Positions 8,384 to 17,370 of a DNA stretch of 34,850 nucleotides are shown in pieces. The notes under the pieces were generated by a model, which was given only the letters and a program-made list of their open reading frames with translations, was not told where the DNA came from and ran no database searches. Made by a program: the position numbers and the translations under genes. This stretch comes from a bacterium (lineage in GTDB: Bacteria; Bacillota; Bacilli; Lactobacillales; Streptococcaceae), in NCBI GenBank assembly GCA_905221505.1, contig CAJNDL010000023.1, forward strand, positions 1 through 34,850. The letters are read 5' to 3'. Position 1 is the first letter of the stretch. Every line of letters begins with the position of its first letter.

Positions 8384-9653
8384 GCATCAGGAAATTCTAA
8401 GCTATTTGGAGGAATTACCAGTAGGTAAAAGGGTTAGTGTTCGTAGTATTTCCAACCATCTGGGAGTCAGTGATGGAACGGCTTATCGCGCTATCAAGGA
8501 AGCTGAAAACCGTGGAATTGTGGAGACCCGTCCTAGAAGTGGAACAATCCGCGTCAAATCCCAGAAAGTTGCGATTGAAAGATTAACTTTTGCTGAAATT
8601 GCAGAAGTGACTTCGTCTGAGGTTTTAGCTGGGCAAGAAGGTTTAGAGAGAGAATTTAGTAAGTTTTCAATCGGTGCCATGACTGAGCAAAATATTTTAT
8701 CTTACCTTCATGATGGGGGACTCTTGATTGTTGGTGACCGGACTCGTATTCAATTATTAGCGCTGGAAAATGAAAATGCAGTTCTGGTTACAGGTGGATT
8801 TCAGGTTCATGATGATGTGCTTAAACTGGCCAATCAAAAAGGAATTCCTGTTTTAAGAAGCAAACATGACACTTTCACTGTTGCGACCATGATCAATAAA
8901 GCCTTGTCAAATGTTCAAATCAAGACGGATATTCTGACAGTTGAGAAACTTTATCGCCCAAGTCATGAATATGGTTTTTTGAGAGAGACAGACACTGTTA
9001 AAGATTATTTGGACTTAGTTCGTAAGAATCGTAGCAGTCGTTTCCCTGTTATCAATCAACATCAGGTTGTTGTTGGTGTTGTAACCATGAGAGACGCTGG
9101 TGATAAGTCACCAAGTACCACAATTGACAAGGTTATGTCGCGTAGTCTATTTTTAGTTGGTTTATCGACAAATATTGCCAATGTGAGTCAACGGATGATT
9201 GCTGAAGACTTTGAAATGGTACCGGTTGTTCGGAATAATCAAACCTTGCTTGGAGTTGTGACACGACGAGATGTCATGGAGAAAATGAGCCGTTCCCAAG
9301 TTTCGGCTCTACCGACTTTTTCTGAGCAGATTGGACAAAAACTCTCTTATCACCATGATGAAGTCGTCATTACAGTTGAGCCCTTTATGCTTGAGAAAAA
9401 CGGAGTTTTGGCTAACGGTGTATTGGCTGAAATTCTGACTCACATGACACAAGATTTAGTTGTGAATAGCGGTCGCAATCTCATCATAGAGCAGATGCTG
9501 ATCTACTTTTTGCAGGCTGTTCAGATAGATGATATACTGCGCATTCAAGCACGCATTATCCATCATACTAGACGGTCAGCTATTATTGATTACGATATTT
9601 ATCACGGTCATCAGATTGTTTCAAAAGCAAATGTGACCGTTAAAATTAATTAG
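8376..9653 (+). CDS. HTH-DRTGG-CBS-hot-dog multidomain protein (YtoI-like)
   Basis: A 425-aa cytoplasmic protein with four modules. Residues 1-60 form a winged helix (VSVRSISNHLGVSDGTAYRA, RPRSGTIRV). About 68-180 is a DRTGG domain, with GDRTRIQLLAL in the expected place. About 190-310 is a CBS pair (FPVINQHQVVVGVVTMRD and MVPVVRNNQTLLGVVTRRD), normally an adenine-nucleotide sensor. About 320-425 is a hot-dog thioesterase-like domain (NGVLAEILTHM... IQARIIHHTRRSAIIDYDI). The layout matches Bacillus YtoI. I infer a DNA-binding regulator sensing a nucleotide and perhaps an acyl-CoA; no target is known to me. It overlaps the acetyltransferase gene by 8 bp, and map follows after 15 bp. Confidence 0.82.
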   Translation: MSKHQEILSYLEELPVGKRVSVRSISNHLGVSDGTAYRAIKEAENRGIVETRPRSGTIRVKSQKVAIERLTFAEIAEVTSSEVLAGQEGLEREFSKFSIGAMTEQNILSYLHDGGLLIVGDRTRIQLLALENENAVLVTGGFQVHDDVLKLANQKGIPVLRSKHDTFTVATMINKALSNVQIKTDILTVEKLYRPSHEYGFLRETDTVKDYLDLVRKNRSSRFPVINQHQVVVGVVTMRDAGDKSPSTTIDKVMSRSLFLVGLSTNIANVSQRMIAEDFEMVPVVRNNQTLLGVVTRRDVMEKMSRSQVSALPTFSEQIGQKLSYHHDEVVITVEPFMLEKNGVLANGVLAEILTHMTQDLVVNSGRNLIIEQMLIYFLQAVQIDDILRIQARIIHHTRRSAIIDYDIYHGHQIVSKANVTVKIN

Positions 9654-9668
9654 AAACTAGGAGAAAAA

Positions 9669-10529
9669 ATGATAACATTAAAATCAGCTCGTGAAATTGA
9701 AGCTATGGATAAAGCCGGTGATTTCCTCGCCAGTATTCATATCGGATTACGTGATTTGATTAAGCCTGGCGTAGATATGTGGGAAGTCGAAGAATACGTT
9801 CGCCGTCGTTGTAAAGAAGAAAATTTTCTTCCACTTCAGATTGGAGTTGACGGTGCCATGATGGACTACCCTTATGCTACCTGTTGCTCTCTTAATGATG
9901 AAGTGGCTCACGCTTTCCCTCGTCGCTATATCTTGAAAGATGGTGATTTGCTCAAAGTTGACATGGTTTTGGGAGGTCCCATTGCTAAATCTGACCTGAA
10001 TGTCTCAAAATTAAACTTCAACAATGTTGAACAAATGAAAAAATACACTCAGAGCTATTCTGGTGGCCTAGCAGACTCTTGTTGGGCTTATGCTGTAGGT
10101 ACACCGTCCGAAGAAGTGAAAAACTTGATGGATGTAACTAAAGAAGCCATGTATAAGGGAATTGAGCAAGCTGTTGTTGGCAATCGTATTGGTGATATTG
10201 GTGCAGCCATTCAAGAATACGCTGAAAGCCGTGGTTACGGGGTAGTGCGTGATTTGGTTGGTCATGGTGTTGGTCCAACAATGCATGAGGAACCAATGGT
10301 GCCTAACTATGGTATTGCAGGTCGTGGACTTCGTCTCCGTGAAGGAATGGTCTTAACCATTGAACCAATGATCAACACAGGCGATTGGGAAATTGATACA
10401 GATATGAAAACTGGTTGGGCGCATAAGACCATCGACGGTGGATTGTCATGTCAGTATGAACACCAATTTGTGATTACAAAAGATGGACCTGTTATCTTGA
10501 CTAGTCAAGGTGAAGAAGGAACTTATTAA
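9669..10529 (+). CDS. map: Methionine aminopeptidase type I, streptococcal variant
   Basis: Removes the initiator methionine from nascent proteins (286 aa). The metal ligands of the pita-bread fold are Asp98 (KVDM), Asp136 (GLADSCWA), His199 (VGHGVG), Glu232 (IEPM) and Glu264 (YEHQ); His81 (DEVAH) is also conserved. The two aspartates are normally about 11 residues apart. Here they are 38 apart because of an inserted loop of about 27 residues (from GGPIAKSDLN to YTQSYS). This matches an insertion reported for streptococcal MetAP. RBS GGAG precedes the ATG, and it ends the murA operon with a strong terminator 15 bp later. Confidence 0.95.
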   Translation: MITLKSAREIEAMDKAGDFLASIHIGLRDLIKPGVDMWEVEEYVRRRCKEENFLPLQIGVDGAMMDYPYATCCSLNDEVAHAFPRRYILKDGDLLKVDMVLGGPIAKSDLNVSKLNFNNVEQMKKYTQSYSGGLADSCWAYAVGTPSEEVKNLMDVTKEAMYKGIEQAVVGNRIGDIGAAIQEYAESRGYGVVRDLVGHGVGPTMHEEPMVPNYGIAGRGLRLREGMVLTIEPMINTGDWEIDTDMKTGWAHKTIDGGLSCQYEHQFVITKDGPVILTSQGEEGTY

Positions 10530-10544
10530 AATAATTAAAAACAG

Positions 10545-10590
10545 ATTGAAGAAAAAGTGGCTCTTTGGACAATTTTCTTCAATTTTTTCT
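10545..10590 (+). terminator. Rho-independent terminator of the murA-map operon
   Basis: ATTGAAGAAAA (10545-10555) pairs perfectly with TTTTCTTCAAT (10573-10583), followed by a T-rich run to 10590. Confidence 0.85.
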
Positions 10591-10596
10591 TTTATC

Positions 10597-10681
10597 TATA
10601 GTGAAATGAAAAAATTGAACAACTTGATTGAGAAATTCAAATCAAGTTCTAACAATGTTTTGTAAAACATAGTGTACTATT
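10597..10681 (+). repeat. RUP-like repeat, diverged
   Basis: Starts TATAGTGAAATGAA and ends in TGTACTATT. It aligns with the better-preserved copy at 30970-31075 (shared TATAGTGAA start, GAACAA, GATT, AAATTCAAAT core, TGTACTATT). The right end is degenerate. Such elements are thought to be moved by IS630-family transposase. Confidence 0.55.
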
Positions 10682-10733
10682 AAAGAGTTTGTTTCATATA
10701 ATATAATGACAAAAACAGTTAACCGTAGCAAAC

Positions 10734-10764
10734 TTGATACAAATTTTAATATTTATAGTACAAT
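10734..10764 (+). promoter_or_regulatory. Candidate promoter of ccdA
   Basis: TTGATA at 10734-10739 and TACAAT at 10759-10764 with a 19-bp spacer. Another pair of overlapping TATAAT hexamers (10697-10707) lies upstream without a clear -35, so the exact start is uncertain. Confidence 0.4.
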
Positions 10765-10796
10765 AGGTTTAAATTCTTAAGAAAGTTGGTTCTTTA

Positions 10797-11504
10797 TTGG
10801 AAACGCTAGTATTTTCAATCTCCGTTTTTTTAGCAGGGGTCTTGTCCTTCTTTTCCCCCTGTATTTTTCCTCTGTTACCAGTTTATACTGGAATTTTATT
10901 GGATGATCAGGAAAGTGCAAAAAGCTTTTCCTTATTTGGGAGAAAGGTTCTTTGGTCGGGTCTGATTCGGACGCTTTGCTTTATCGCAGGTATTTCTCTT
11001 ATTTTCTTTATTCTAGGATTTGGTGCTGGTTACTTTGGTAATATTCTCTATGCCAATTGGTTTCGTTATATCATGGGGACGATTATCATTATTTTAGGTT
11101 TACACCAGATGGAAATTTTTCATTTTAAGAAATTAGAGGTTCAAAAAAGCTTTACTTTTAAGAAATCAGAAGCCAATCGTTATTGGTCGGCCTTTTTACT
11201 CGGTATTACCTTTAGCTTCGGTTGGACGCCTTGTATTGGTCCAGTTTTGAGTTCTGTTTTAGCGCTTGCGGCTTCTGGTGGTAATGGGGCTTGGCAAGGA
11301 GCCATATATACTCTTATTTACACTCTGGGGATGGCCATTCCTTTCTTGGTCTTGGCCCTAGCTTCAGGAGTCGTAATGCCTTATTTTAGTAAAATCAAGC
11401 GTCATATGATGCTACTGAAGAAAATTGGTGGTTTCCTCATTATTTTAATGGGAATTTTGTTACTATTAGGACAAGTAAATGTCCTAGCTGGAATTTTTGA
11501 ATAA
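10797..11504 (+). CDS. ccdA: CcdA-type thiol-disulfide membrane transporter
   Basis: Polytopic membrane protein (235 aa) that moves reducing equivalents from cytoplasmic thioredoxin to extracytoplasmic thiol proteins. It has about six hydrophobic segments. The two redox cysteines sit in the expected PC motifs, FFSPCIFPLLP (Cys22) and GWTPCIGPVL (Cys146). The start codon is TTG: no ATG lies upstream in frame, and the family N-terminus begins here. The thioredoxin-like lipoprotein follows after 11 bp and is its likely partner. Together they resemble the pneumococcal CcdA2-Etrx2 pair, which supplies electrons to surface methionine sulfoxide reductase. Confidence 0.9.
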   Translation: METLVFSISVFLAGVLSFFSPCIFPLLPVYTGILLDDQESAKSFSLFGRKVLWSGLIRTLCFIAGISLIFFILGFGAGYFGNILYANWFRYIMGTIIIILGLHQMEIFHFKKLEVQKSFTFKKSEANRYWSAFLLGITFSFGWTPCIGPVLSSVLALAASGGNGAWQGAIYTLIYTLGMAIPFLVLALASGVVMPYFSKIKRHMMLLKKIGGFLIILMGILLLLGQVNVLAGIFE

Positions 11505-11515
11505 AGGAGAAAAAG

Positions 11516-12058
11516 ATGAAAAAAGCAATGTTTGCTGGCTTAAGCCTCTTGTCATTAGTTGTATTGATGGCCTGTGGTGAGGAAGAAACTAAAAAGGCTC
11601 AAGCGGCACAACAGCCAAAACAACAAATAGCAGTTGGGAAAGAGGCTCCAGATTTTATCTTGCAATCTATGGATGGCAAAGAAGTTAAGTTGTCTGATTA
11701 TAAGGGTAAAAAGGTTTATTTGAAGTTTTGGGCTTCATGGTGTGGTCCATGTAAGAAAAGTATGCCTGAGTTGATGGAATTAGCTGCAAAACCAGATCGC
11801 GATTTTGAAATTCTTAGTGTCATTGCACCGGGTATTCAAGGCGAAAAAACTGTTGAGCAATTCCCACAATGGTTCCAAGAACAAGGTTATAAGGATATCC
11901 CTGTTCTTTATGATACCAAAGCAACCACCTTCCAAGCTTATCAAATTCGAAGCATTCCTACAGAATATCTTATTGATAGTCAAGGAAAGATTGGAAAGAT
12001 TCAATTTGGTGCTATCAGTAATGCAGATGCAGAAGCAGCTTTTAAAGAAATGAATTAG
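11516..12058 (+). CDS. etrx2: Thioredoxin-like surface lipoprotein (TlpA/Etrx type)
   Basis: A 180-aa extracytoplasmic thiol-disulfide reductase. The signal peptide ends in a lipobox, VLMAC, with lipidated Cys20. A charged linker follows, then a TlpA-like thioredoxin domain from about residue 40 with the active site FWASWCGPCKKSMPEL (Cys76/Cys79) and the cis-proline stretch RSIPTEYLID. It should take electrons from CcdA and reduce oxidised surface proteins. It shares an operon with ccdA (11-bp gap, RBS AAAGGAGAAA). The symbol is by analogy with pneumococcal etrx2; the numbering of the paralogue is a guess. Confidence 0.85.
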   Translation: MKKAMFAGLSLLSLVVLMACGEEETKKAQAAQQPKQQIAVGKEAPDFILQSMDGKEVKLSDYKGKKVYLKFWASWCGPCKKSMPELMELAAKPDRDFEILSVIAPGIQGEKTVEQFPQWFQEQGYKDIPVLYDTKATTFQAYQIRSIPTEYLIDSQGKIGKIQFGAISNADAEAAFKEMN

Positions 12059-12090
12059 CATAGATAAAGAGAATCTGATCACAAATTTCA

Positions 12091-12099
12091 TGGTATAAT
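12091..12099 (+). promoter_or_regulatory. Extended -10 promoter of rlmCD
   Basis: TGGTATAAT is a perfect TGnTATAAT extended -10 element, 55 bp ahead of the rlmCD start. No good -35 box is present, as is common with extended -10 promoters. Confidence 0.6.
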
Positions 12100-12142
12100 A
12101 GATGGTAACCGTAACGTTGCCGTCTTTTTTGTCGGCCAATAG

Positions 12143-13513
<1,371 letters not shown>

Positions 13514-13515
13514 TC

Positions 13516-13542
13516 CTCAAAAGGTTTCCCAAACCTTTTGAG
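13516..13542 (+). terminator. Perfect hairpin after rlmCD
   Basis: CTCAAAAGGTTT-CCC-AAACCTTTTGAG, a 12-bp perfect stem beginning 3 bp after the rlmCD stop. No T-run follows. The arm CTCAAAA resembles the palindromes at 6321 and 30908. Confidence 0.65.
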
Positions 13543-13544
13543 TC

Positions 13545-13604
13545 CCACAAACGCATCATGTGGAGGCGGTAGTTTTGATGTTAAAAGTTGCAACCAGTGA
13601 ATAA
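13545..13604 (+). pseudogene. Scar of a second RlmD-type gene 3' end
   Basis: In the frame beginning at 13545 the DNA reads PQTHHVEAVVLM, then seven more residues and TAA. The last residues of rlmCD read [12 protein letters not shown], and PQTxHVExVVLM is the usual tail of RlmD/RumA proteins. It is in a different frame from rlmCD and has no start, so it is a remnant, not a gene. The nucleotides align with 13463-13500 (CAAACGCAxCATGT shared). I read it as a gene-end copy left by an integrating element that targets the 3' end of this gene. Confidence 0.6.
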
Positions 13605-13608
13605 ATGA

Positions 13609-13683
13609 AGTGTAGAAAATAAAGGATTGTTCAATTCAATATATGATGAATTACCTGCACCTAAACCAAAGAAAAAGAAATAA
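13609..13683 (+). pseudogene. Possible C-terminal remnant of an unknown gene
   Basis: An open frame without a start codon reads SVENKGLFNSIYDELPAPKP, then four lysines and TAA. The ordered ending suggests the tail of a lost protein rather than random sequence, but no family was recognised. It lies between the RlmD-like scar and the first island gene. Confidence 0.3.
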
Positions 13684-13710
13684 TCACATTAGAAGTTGTA
13701 GGAGGAAAGC

Positions 13711-14328
13711 ATGAGAATCGGAGTTATTCAAGCAAGTTCGCAAGCGACCAAAAATCAAATAATCTATGATGCTGTATTAAAGTATGCTCCAAAGAAATCT
13801 GAGGTTATAAATTTTGGCTGTACGATGGAAGAAAATGAAAAATACTCGTATATAGAAATTTCTATTCTTATAGGTATCTTGTTGGCAAGTAGGACAGTTG
13901 ATTTCGTTGTTACGGGCTGTTCTTCCGGACAAGGAATGATGCTTGCTTGTAATAGTATGCCTGATGTCATTTGCGGATATGCACCTACACCGAATGATGC
14001 CTATTTATTTGCTCAAATTAATAATGGAAATGCGATATCACTACCATTAGGTGAAGATTATACATGGTCAGGTACTGAAAATCTTGAAAGAACAATAGAA
14101 GCTCTTTTCTTGGAGACATTTGGACAAGGATACCCCAAGAGTGAGGCAGATAGAAAGGTAAGAGATACTGAGAAACTTAAAGAAATAAGAAGAATCGGGC
14201 AGATTCAGTTTGAAGAATTCGCAAATGTACTAGATAAATTATTATTTGAATCAATCAAGAGGAAACAGGATGTAATTAAAAATGTAAAGGTGTATGGGAA
14301 GAAAGAAATAGCTGATTTAATAAAATGA
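13711..14328 (+). CDS. RpiB/LacA/LacB-family protein
   Basis: A 205-aa cytoplasmic protein. The stretch VVTGCSSGQGMMLACNSMPDVICGY, read in parts, matches the RpiB/LacAB active-site region (Cys/Ser-Gly-x-Gly, then AxNxxPxxxxG). TPNDAYLFAQINNGNAISLPLG matches the following H/N-D-x-x-x-A...N-x-A-N-x-L-x-x-G segment. The family isomerises pentose or galactose 6-phosphates. The C-terminal 65 residues are lysine-rich and longer than in RpiB, so the substrate may differ. RBS AGGAGG is strong. It is the first gene of the accessory island; the surrounding gaps are long, so it may be transcribed alone. Confidence 0.75.
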   Translation: MRIGVIQASSQATKNQIIYDAVLKYAPKKSEVINFGCTMEENEKYSYIEISILIGILLASRTVDFVVTGCSSGQGMMLACNSMPDVICGYAPTPNDAYLFAQINNGNAISLPLGEDYTWSGTENLERTIEALFLETFGQGYPKSEADRKVRDTEKLKEIRRIGQIQFEEFANVLDKLLFESIKRKQDVIKNVKVYGKKEIADLIK

Positions 14329-14367
14329 GTAAATCACAGTTTGTCGGGGTAATACCTTTTAACGATA

Positions 14368-14392
14368 ACCTTATGCTATTGTCATAAGGTTT
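14368..14392 (+). terminator. Hairpin downstream of the RpiB-like gene
   Basis: AACCTTATG pairs perfectly with CATAAGGTT around 7 nt, about 40 bp after the stop codon. There is no T-run, so termination is only possible. A second stem, CACTCG/CGAGTG, lies at 14438-14457 before the hydrolase gene. Confidence 0.45.
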
Positions 14393-14529
14393 ATAGACAT
14401 GTTCCCACATACATGTTCACTTGGCATACATAGTGTTCACTCGTTTTATGTCGAGTGTGTGGTACTGCTTTTAAGAGCTGATTAAACAAGGATGTAGCTA
14501 GTGAAAGTCCTACAGTAAGGAGTTTAAAC

Positions 14530-15336
14530 ATGAAATTCCATGAATTTGGTAATAAGAATTTGCCTCCTATTTTACTGATACATGGTGGTGGCAGTTCTTG
14601 GTGGAATTATCTTCGTCAAGCACGAATCTTGTCAAAAGAATACCGTATTATTCTACCCACTTTGAATGGCCACGGCGAGGAATATCAACTTGATTATGTT
14701 TCTACTGAAGATTCTGCTTTGGAGATTCTAGACTATATCAAAGCAAACTGTGGTGGGAAATTGTTTGCAATCGGTGGTGTTTCACTTGGTGGTCAAATTG
14801 CCATGGAGCTTTTGTCTTTAGACAGTGAAATTGCTGAGAAGGCCATCATAGATGGAAGCCTCTGCATTCCTCAACCAAGGTTAGCTAAAATCAGCATCTT
14901 TCTAGTGTCTCTATTTGGTAAACTGATGTTCAATAAATTCTCTTGCAAACTTCAGTTAAGCATGATGAACAAACTCTATCCTAAACTGGCTTATCCAGAG
15001 GAAATAAAAGTTTATTATTTGGAGGATCTGCCAAGGACGCCTGTCAAAACATTGGTAACCATTTACAAAAACTATATGGGGCGTTACAAGCTGAAAGATA
15101 TGATTTCTGCTAGCAAGACTCAGGTTCTGTATATCTATGGTGAAAAAGAATTGAACTGTGCGAAAGAATCAGCGAAATTATTTCATCAGCTACATTCAAA
15201 TACAATTTTGTATGAAGCAAAGGGCTATAACCACGGCTATTTATCAACTTACCTGCCTCATGAGTGGATTGATCTGGTGGTGTCATTTTTAAAGAGTGAT
15301 TCATTAGAAATGTGTAACGAATCTGATATGCCATAA
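14530..15336 (+). CDS. Alpha/beta hydrolase
   Basis: A 268-aa single-domain alpha/beta hydrolase. The oxyanion-hole motif is LIHGGGSSWW (about 16-25). The nucleophile elbow is GGVSLGG with Ser85. The acid is probably in the YGEKE stretch after strand 7, and the catalytic histidine is in GYNHGYL near residue 237. There is no signal peptide, so it should be cytoplasmic. The substrate is unknown. RBS AAGGAG lies 7 bp before ATG. It ends 11 bp before the ADP-ribosylglycohydrolase gene, whose own RBS is strong, so the two are probably one operon. Confidence 0.85.
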   Translation: MKFHEFGNKNLPPILLIHGGGSSWWNYLRQARILSKEYRIILPTLNGHGEEYQLDYVSTEDSALEILDYIKANCGGKLFAIGGVSLGGQIAMELLSLDSEIAEKAIIDGSLCIPQPRLAKISIFLVSLFGKLMFNKFSCKLQLSMMNKLYPKLAYPEEIKVYYLEDLPRTPVKTLVTIYKNYMGRYKLKDMISASKTQVLYIYGEKELNCAKESAKLFHQLHSNTILYEAKGYNHGYLSTYLPHEWIDLVVSFLKSDSLEMCNESDMP

Positions 15337-15347
15337 GGAGGAATACC

Positions 15348-16202
15348 ATGCTCGGAGCAATCGTTGGAGACATTGTTGGTTCTGTTTACGAGTGGAACAA
15401 TATCAAAACAAAGGACTTTCCTTTATTTCGGAAAGACTGCTTTTTCACAGATGATACGGTTATGACCTGTGCTGTCGCTGAAGCAATCATGAATGGTGGG
15501 CAAAAGGATGACTTTATTGATGCTATGAAGACATATGGCAGACTGTATCCGAATGCTGATTATGGTGCTCGGTTTAATGCATGGCTAAACAGCGATAACC
15601 GTGAGCCTTATAATAGCTTTGGGAATGGATCAGCTATGCGTGTTTCTCCCTGTGCTTGGGTCATGGACTGTGGTTTTTGTGCAAGATCTGGTATTTGGCC
15701 ATCATCTAGAAGACTTGCGAGTCTTTCTGCAGAGGTAACGCATAACCATCCAGAAGGTATCAAAGGTGCCATGGCTACAGCTGATGCTATCTTTCTATGT
15801 CGTTTTTACTTTGGTGGTTATTGTAGCGAATATGAGCAACCAATTAATGACAATCCTATGGAGTGTAAAAAACGGATTAAGGATTATATTGAGAAGGAAT
15901 ACGGCTACAATCTATCTCAAACTTTAGATGAAATTCGCCCTATATACCGTTTCAACGAAACTTGTCAGGATACTGTCCCTCAGGCCATTATTGCCTTTCT
16001 TGAAAGTACAGACTTTGAAGATGCGATAAGAAATGCTATCTCACTTGGTGGCGACAGTGATACTCTCGCTGCAATCACTGGTAGCATAGCAGAGGCAGCT
16101 TATGGTATTCCTGATTGGATAAAGGAAAAAGCCTACTCTTACTTGGATGAACCCTTAAAGGATGTACTCAGGCGATGGGAGAATAAGGTTGGTGTAAAAT
16201 AA
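15348..16202 (+). CDS. ADP-ribosylglycohydrolase family protein (DraG/ARH3-like)
   Basis: A 284-aa all-helical hydrolase that removes ADP-ribose from proteins, DNA or small molecules. The di-magnesium site motifs are all present: GDIVGSVYE (Asp8, Glu15), FTDDTVMT (Asp35, Asp36), GNGSAMRVSP, and LGGDSDTLAAI near the C-terminus (Asp236, Asp238, Thr239). It is therefore likely active. It is cytoplasmic. RBS AAGGAGG gives strong translation. It is paired with the alpha/beta hydrolase gene in an island; no ADP-ribosyltransferase gene is visible nearby, so the substrate is open (protein de-ADP-ribosylation, or ADP-ribose metabolism). Confidence 0.9.
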   Translation: MLGAIVGDIVGSVYEWNNIKTKDFPLFRKDCFFTDDTVMTCAVAEAIMNGGQKDDFIDAMKTYGRLYPNADYGARFNAWLNSDNREPYNSFGNGSAMRVSPCAWVMDCGFCARSGIWPSSRRLASLSAEVTHNHPEGIKGAMATADAIFLCRFYFGGYCSEYEQPINDNPMECKKRIKDYIEKEYGYNLSQTLDEIRPIYRFNETCQDTVPQAIIAFLESTDFEDAIRNAISLGGDSDTLAAITGSIAEAAYGIPDWIKEKAYSYLDEPLKDVLRRWENKVGVK

Positions 16203-16253
16203 AAGAGTTTCAATCTCTAGTACGTCAGATTTCTCTTTTCCGTATTTTCATTG

Positions 16254-16259
16254 TATAAT
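16254..16259 (+). promoter_or_regulatory. -10 box for the lipid kinase gene
   Basis: TATAAT at 16254-16259, preceded by TTG, with no clear -35. The leader is about 60 nt. It implies that the conserved genes after the island have their own promoter. Confidence 0.5.
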
Positions 16260-16324
16260 GATAGTACATTTACATGCATACGATGAAATATAAACATTTC
16301 TAATGAATATTACGGAGAAAATTA

Positions 16325-17209
16325 ATGAAAAAAGCAATGATAATTATCAACCCTACCTCTGGTGGGGAGAAGGCTTTGGATTATAAAAAAAAGCTGGAGA
16401 ATAAAGCCAAAGAATACTTTGAATATGTTGAAACCAAAATTACTGAAAAAGCGCTGGCTGCAACACATTTTGCTGAAGAAGCCTCTCGTGAACAGTACGA
16501 TGCAGTGGTTGTTTTTGGTGGAGATGGGACTGTCAATGAAGTCATTTCAGGTATCGCTGAGAGAGACTACATTTCTAAGTTAGGTATTATCCCTGGTGGG
16601 ACGGGTAACCTTATTACAAAACTTTTGGAAATCAACCAAGACATCGATGGCGCTATTGAGGAACTCGATTTTGATTTAACTAATAAGATTGATATTGGTA
16701 AAGCAAATGATAACTATTTTGGTTATATCTTTAGTATCGGTTCTCTTCCTGAGGCGATTCACAACGTTGAAATCGAGGATAAGACAAAATTCAGTATTTT
16801 AGCCTATGCTGTTAATACCATGAAGTCTGTCATGACGGATCAGGTTTTTAACATTAAGGTTGAAACAGAAAATGGAAATTATGTTGGTGAAGCGAGCCAT
16901 GTTTTGGTTCTCTTGACAAATTACTTTGCTGACAAAAAAATCTTTGAAGAAAACAAGGACGGCTATGCCAACATTTTGATTTTGAAAGACGCGTCTCTAT
17001 TCTCCAAATTATCCGTCATTCCTGATTTATTGAAAGGCGATGTTGTCGCAAACAATAATATCGAATATATCAAAGCGCGCAATATTAAAATCTCCTCTAA
17101 TAGTGAATTGGAGTCAGATGTTGACGGTGATAAATCGGATAACCTACCTGTAGAAATCAAAGTCCTAGCTCAGCGAGTAGAAGTATTTTCAAAACCGAAA
17201 GAGGAATAG
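16325..17209 (+). CDS. Diacylglycerol-kinase-like lipid kinase (YegS/BmrU family)
   Basis: A 294-aa soluble lipid kinase that phosphorylates diacylglycerol or a related lipid at the membrane face. The N-terminal domain carries NPTSGG (9-14), the ATP-binding GGDGTVNEV (65-73) and PGGTGN (90-95). The C-terminal beta-sandwich begins at about residue 130. Length is normal for the family. RBS ACGGAG. It is followed by a strong terminator, so it is monocistronic. The paralogue DgkB recycles DAG in Gram-positives, but sequence alone does not say which lipid is used here. Confidence 0.88.
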   Translation: MKKAMIIINPTSGGEKALDYKKKLENKAKEYFEYVETKITEKALAATHFAEEASREQYDAVVVFGGDGTVNEVISGIAERDYISKLGIIPGGTGNLITKLLEINQDIDGAIEELDFDLTNKIDIGKANDNYFGYIFSIGSLPEAIHNVEIEDKTKFSILAYAVNTMKSVMTDQVFNIKVETENGNYVGEASHVLVLLTNYFADKKIFEENKDGYANILILKDASLFSKLSVIPDLLKGDVVANNNIEYIKARNIKISSNSELESDVDGDKSDNLPVEIKVLAQRVEVFSKPKEE

Positions 17210-17216
17210 TATATAG

Positions 17217-17242
17217 ACAAAGCCTTTTTTAAGGCTTTTTGT
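17217..17242 (+). terminator. Rho-independent terminator of the lipid kinase gene
   Basis: ACAAAGCCTT-TTTT-AAGGCTTTTTGT, a compact stem ending in a T-run, 8 bp after the stop codon. Confidence 0.85.
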
Positions 17243-17279
17243 ATACTTAAAAGATAGTTCTTTTAAAAATGGACCATTC

Positions 17280-17308
17280 TTGCAAATAGTTTACAAAAAT
17301 AGTATACT
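17280..17308 (+). promoter_or_regulatory. Promoter of the neopullulanase gene
   Basis: TTGCAA (17280-17285) and TATACT (17303-17308) with an ideal 17-bp spacer. The cre site lies 15 bp downstream of the -10 box. Confidence 0.75.
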
Positions 17309-17322
17309 GGATTTATTGTTTT

Positions 17323-17336
17323 TGAAAACGTTTGCG
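17323..17336 (+). promoter_or_regulatory. cre site (CcpA operator)
   Basis: TGAAAACGTTTGCG matches the catabolite-responsive element consensus TGWAARCGYTWNCW except at the last base. Its place just after the predicted transcription start suits repression by CcpA-HPr(Ser-P) when glucose is present, which fits a starch/maltodextrin enzyme. Confidence 0.75.
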
Positions 17337-17370
17337 TAAAATTTAAATTAAAACTTTTGGAGATAAATTT

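Noticed and set aside
14491..14520. GTAG...GTGAAAGTC...CTAC stem ahead of the hydrolase gene, considered as a group II intron trace
   Set aside because: No other intron domain or reverse transcriptase is present; a 4-bp stem is not evidence.
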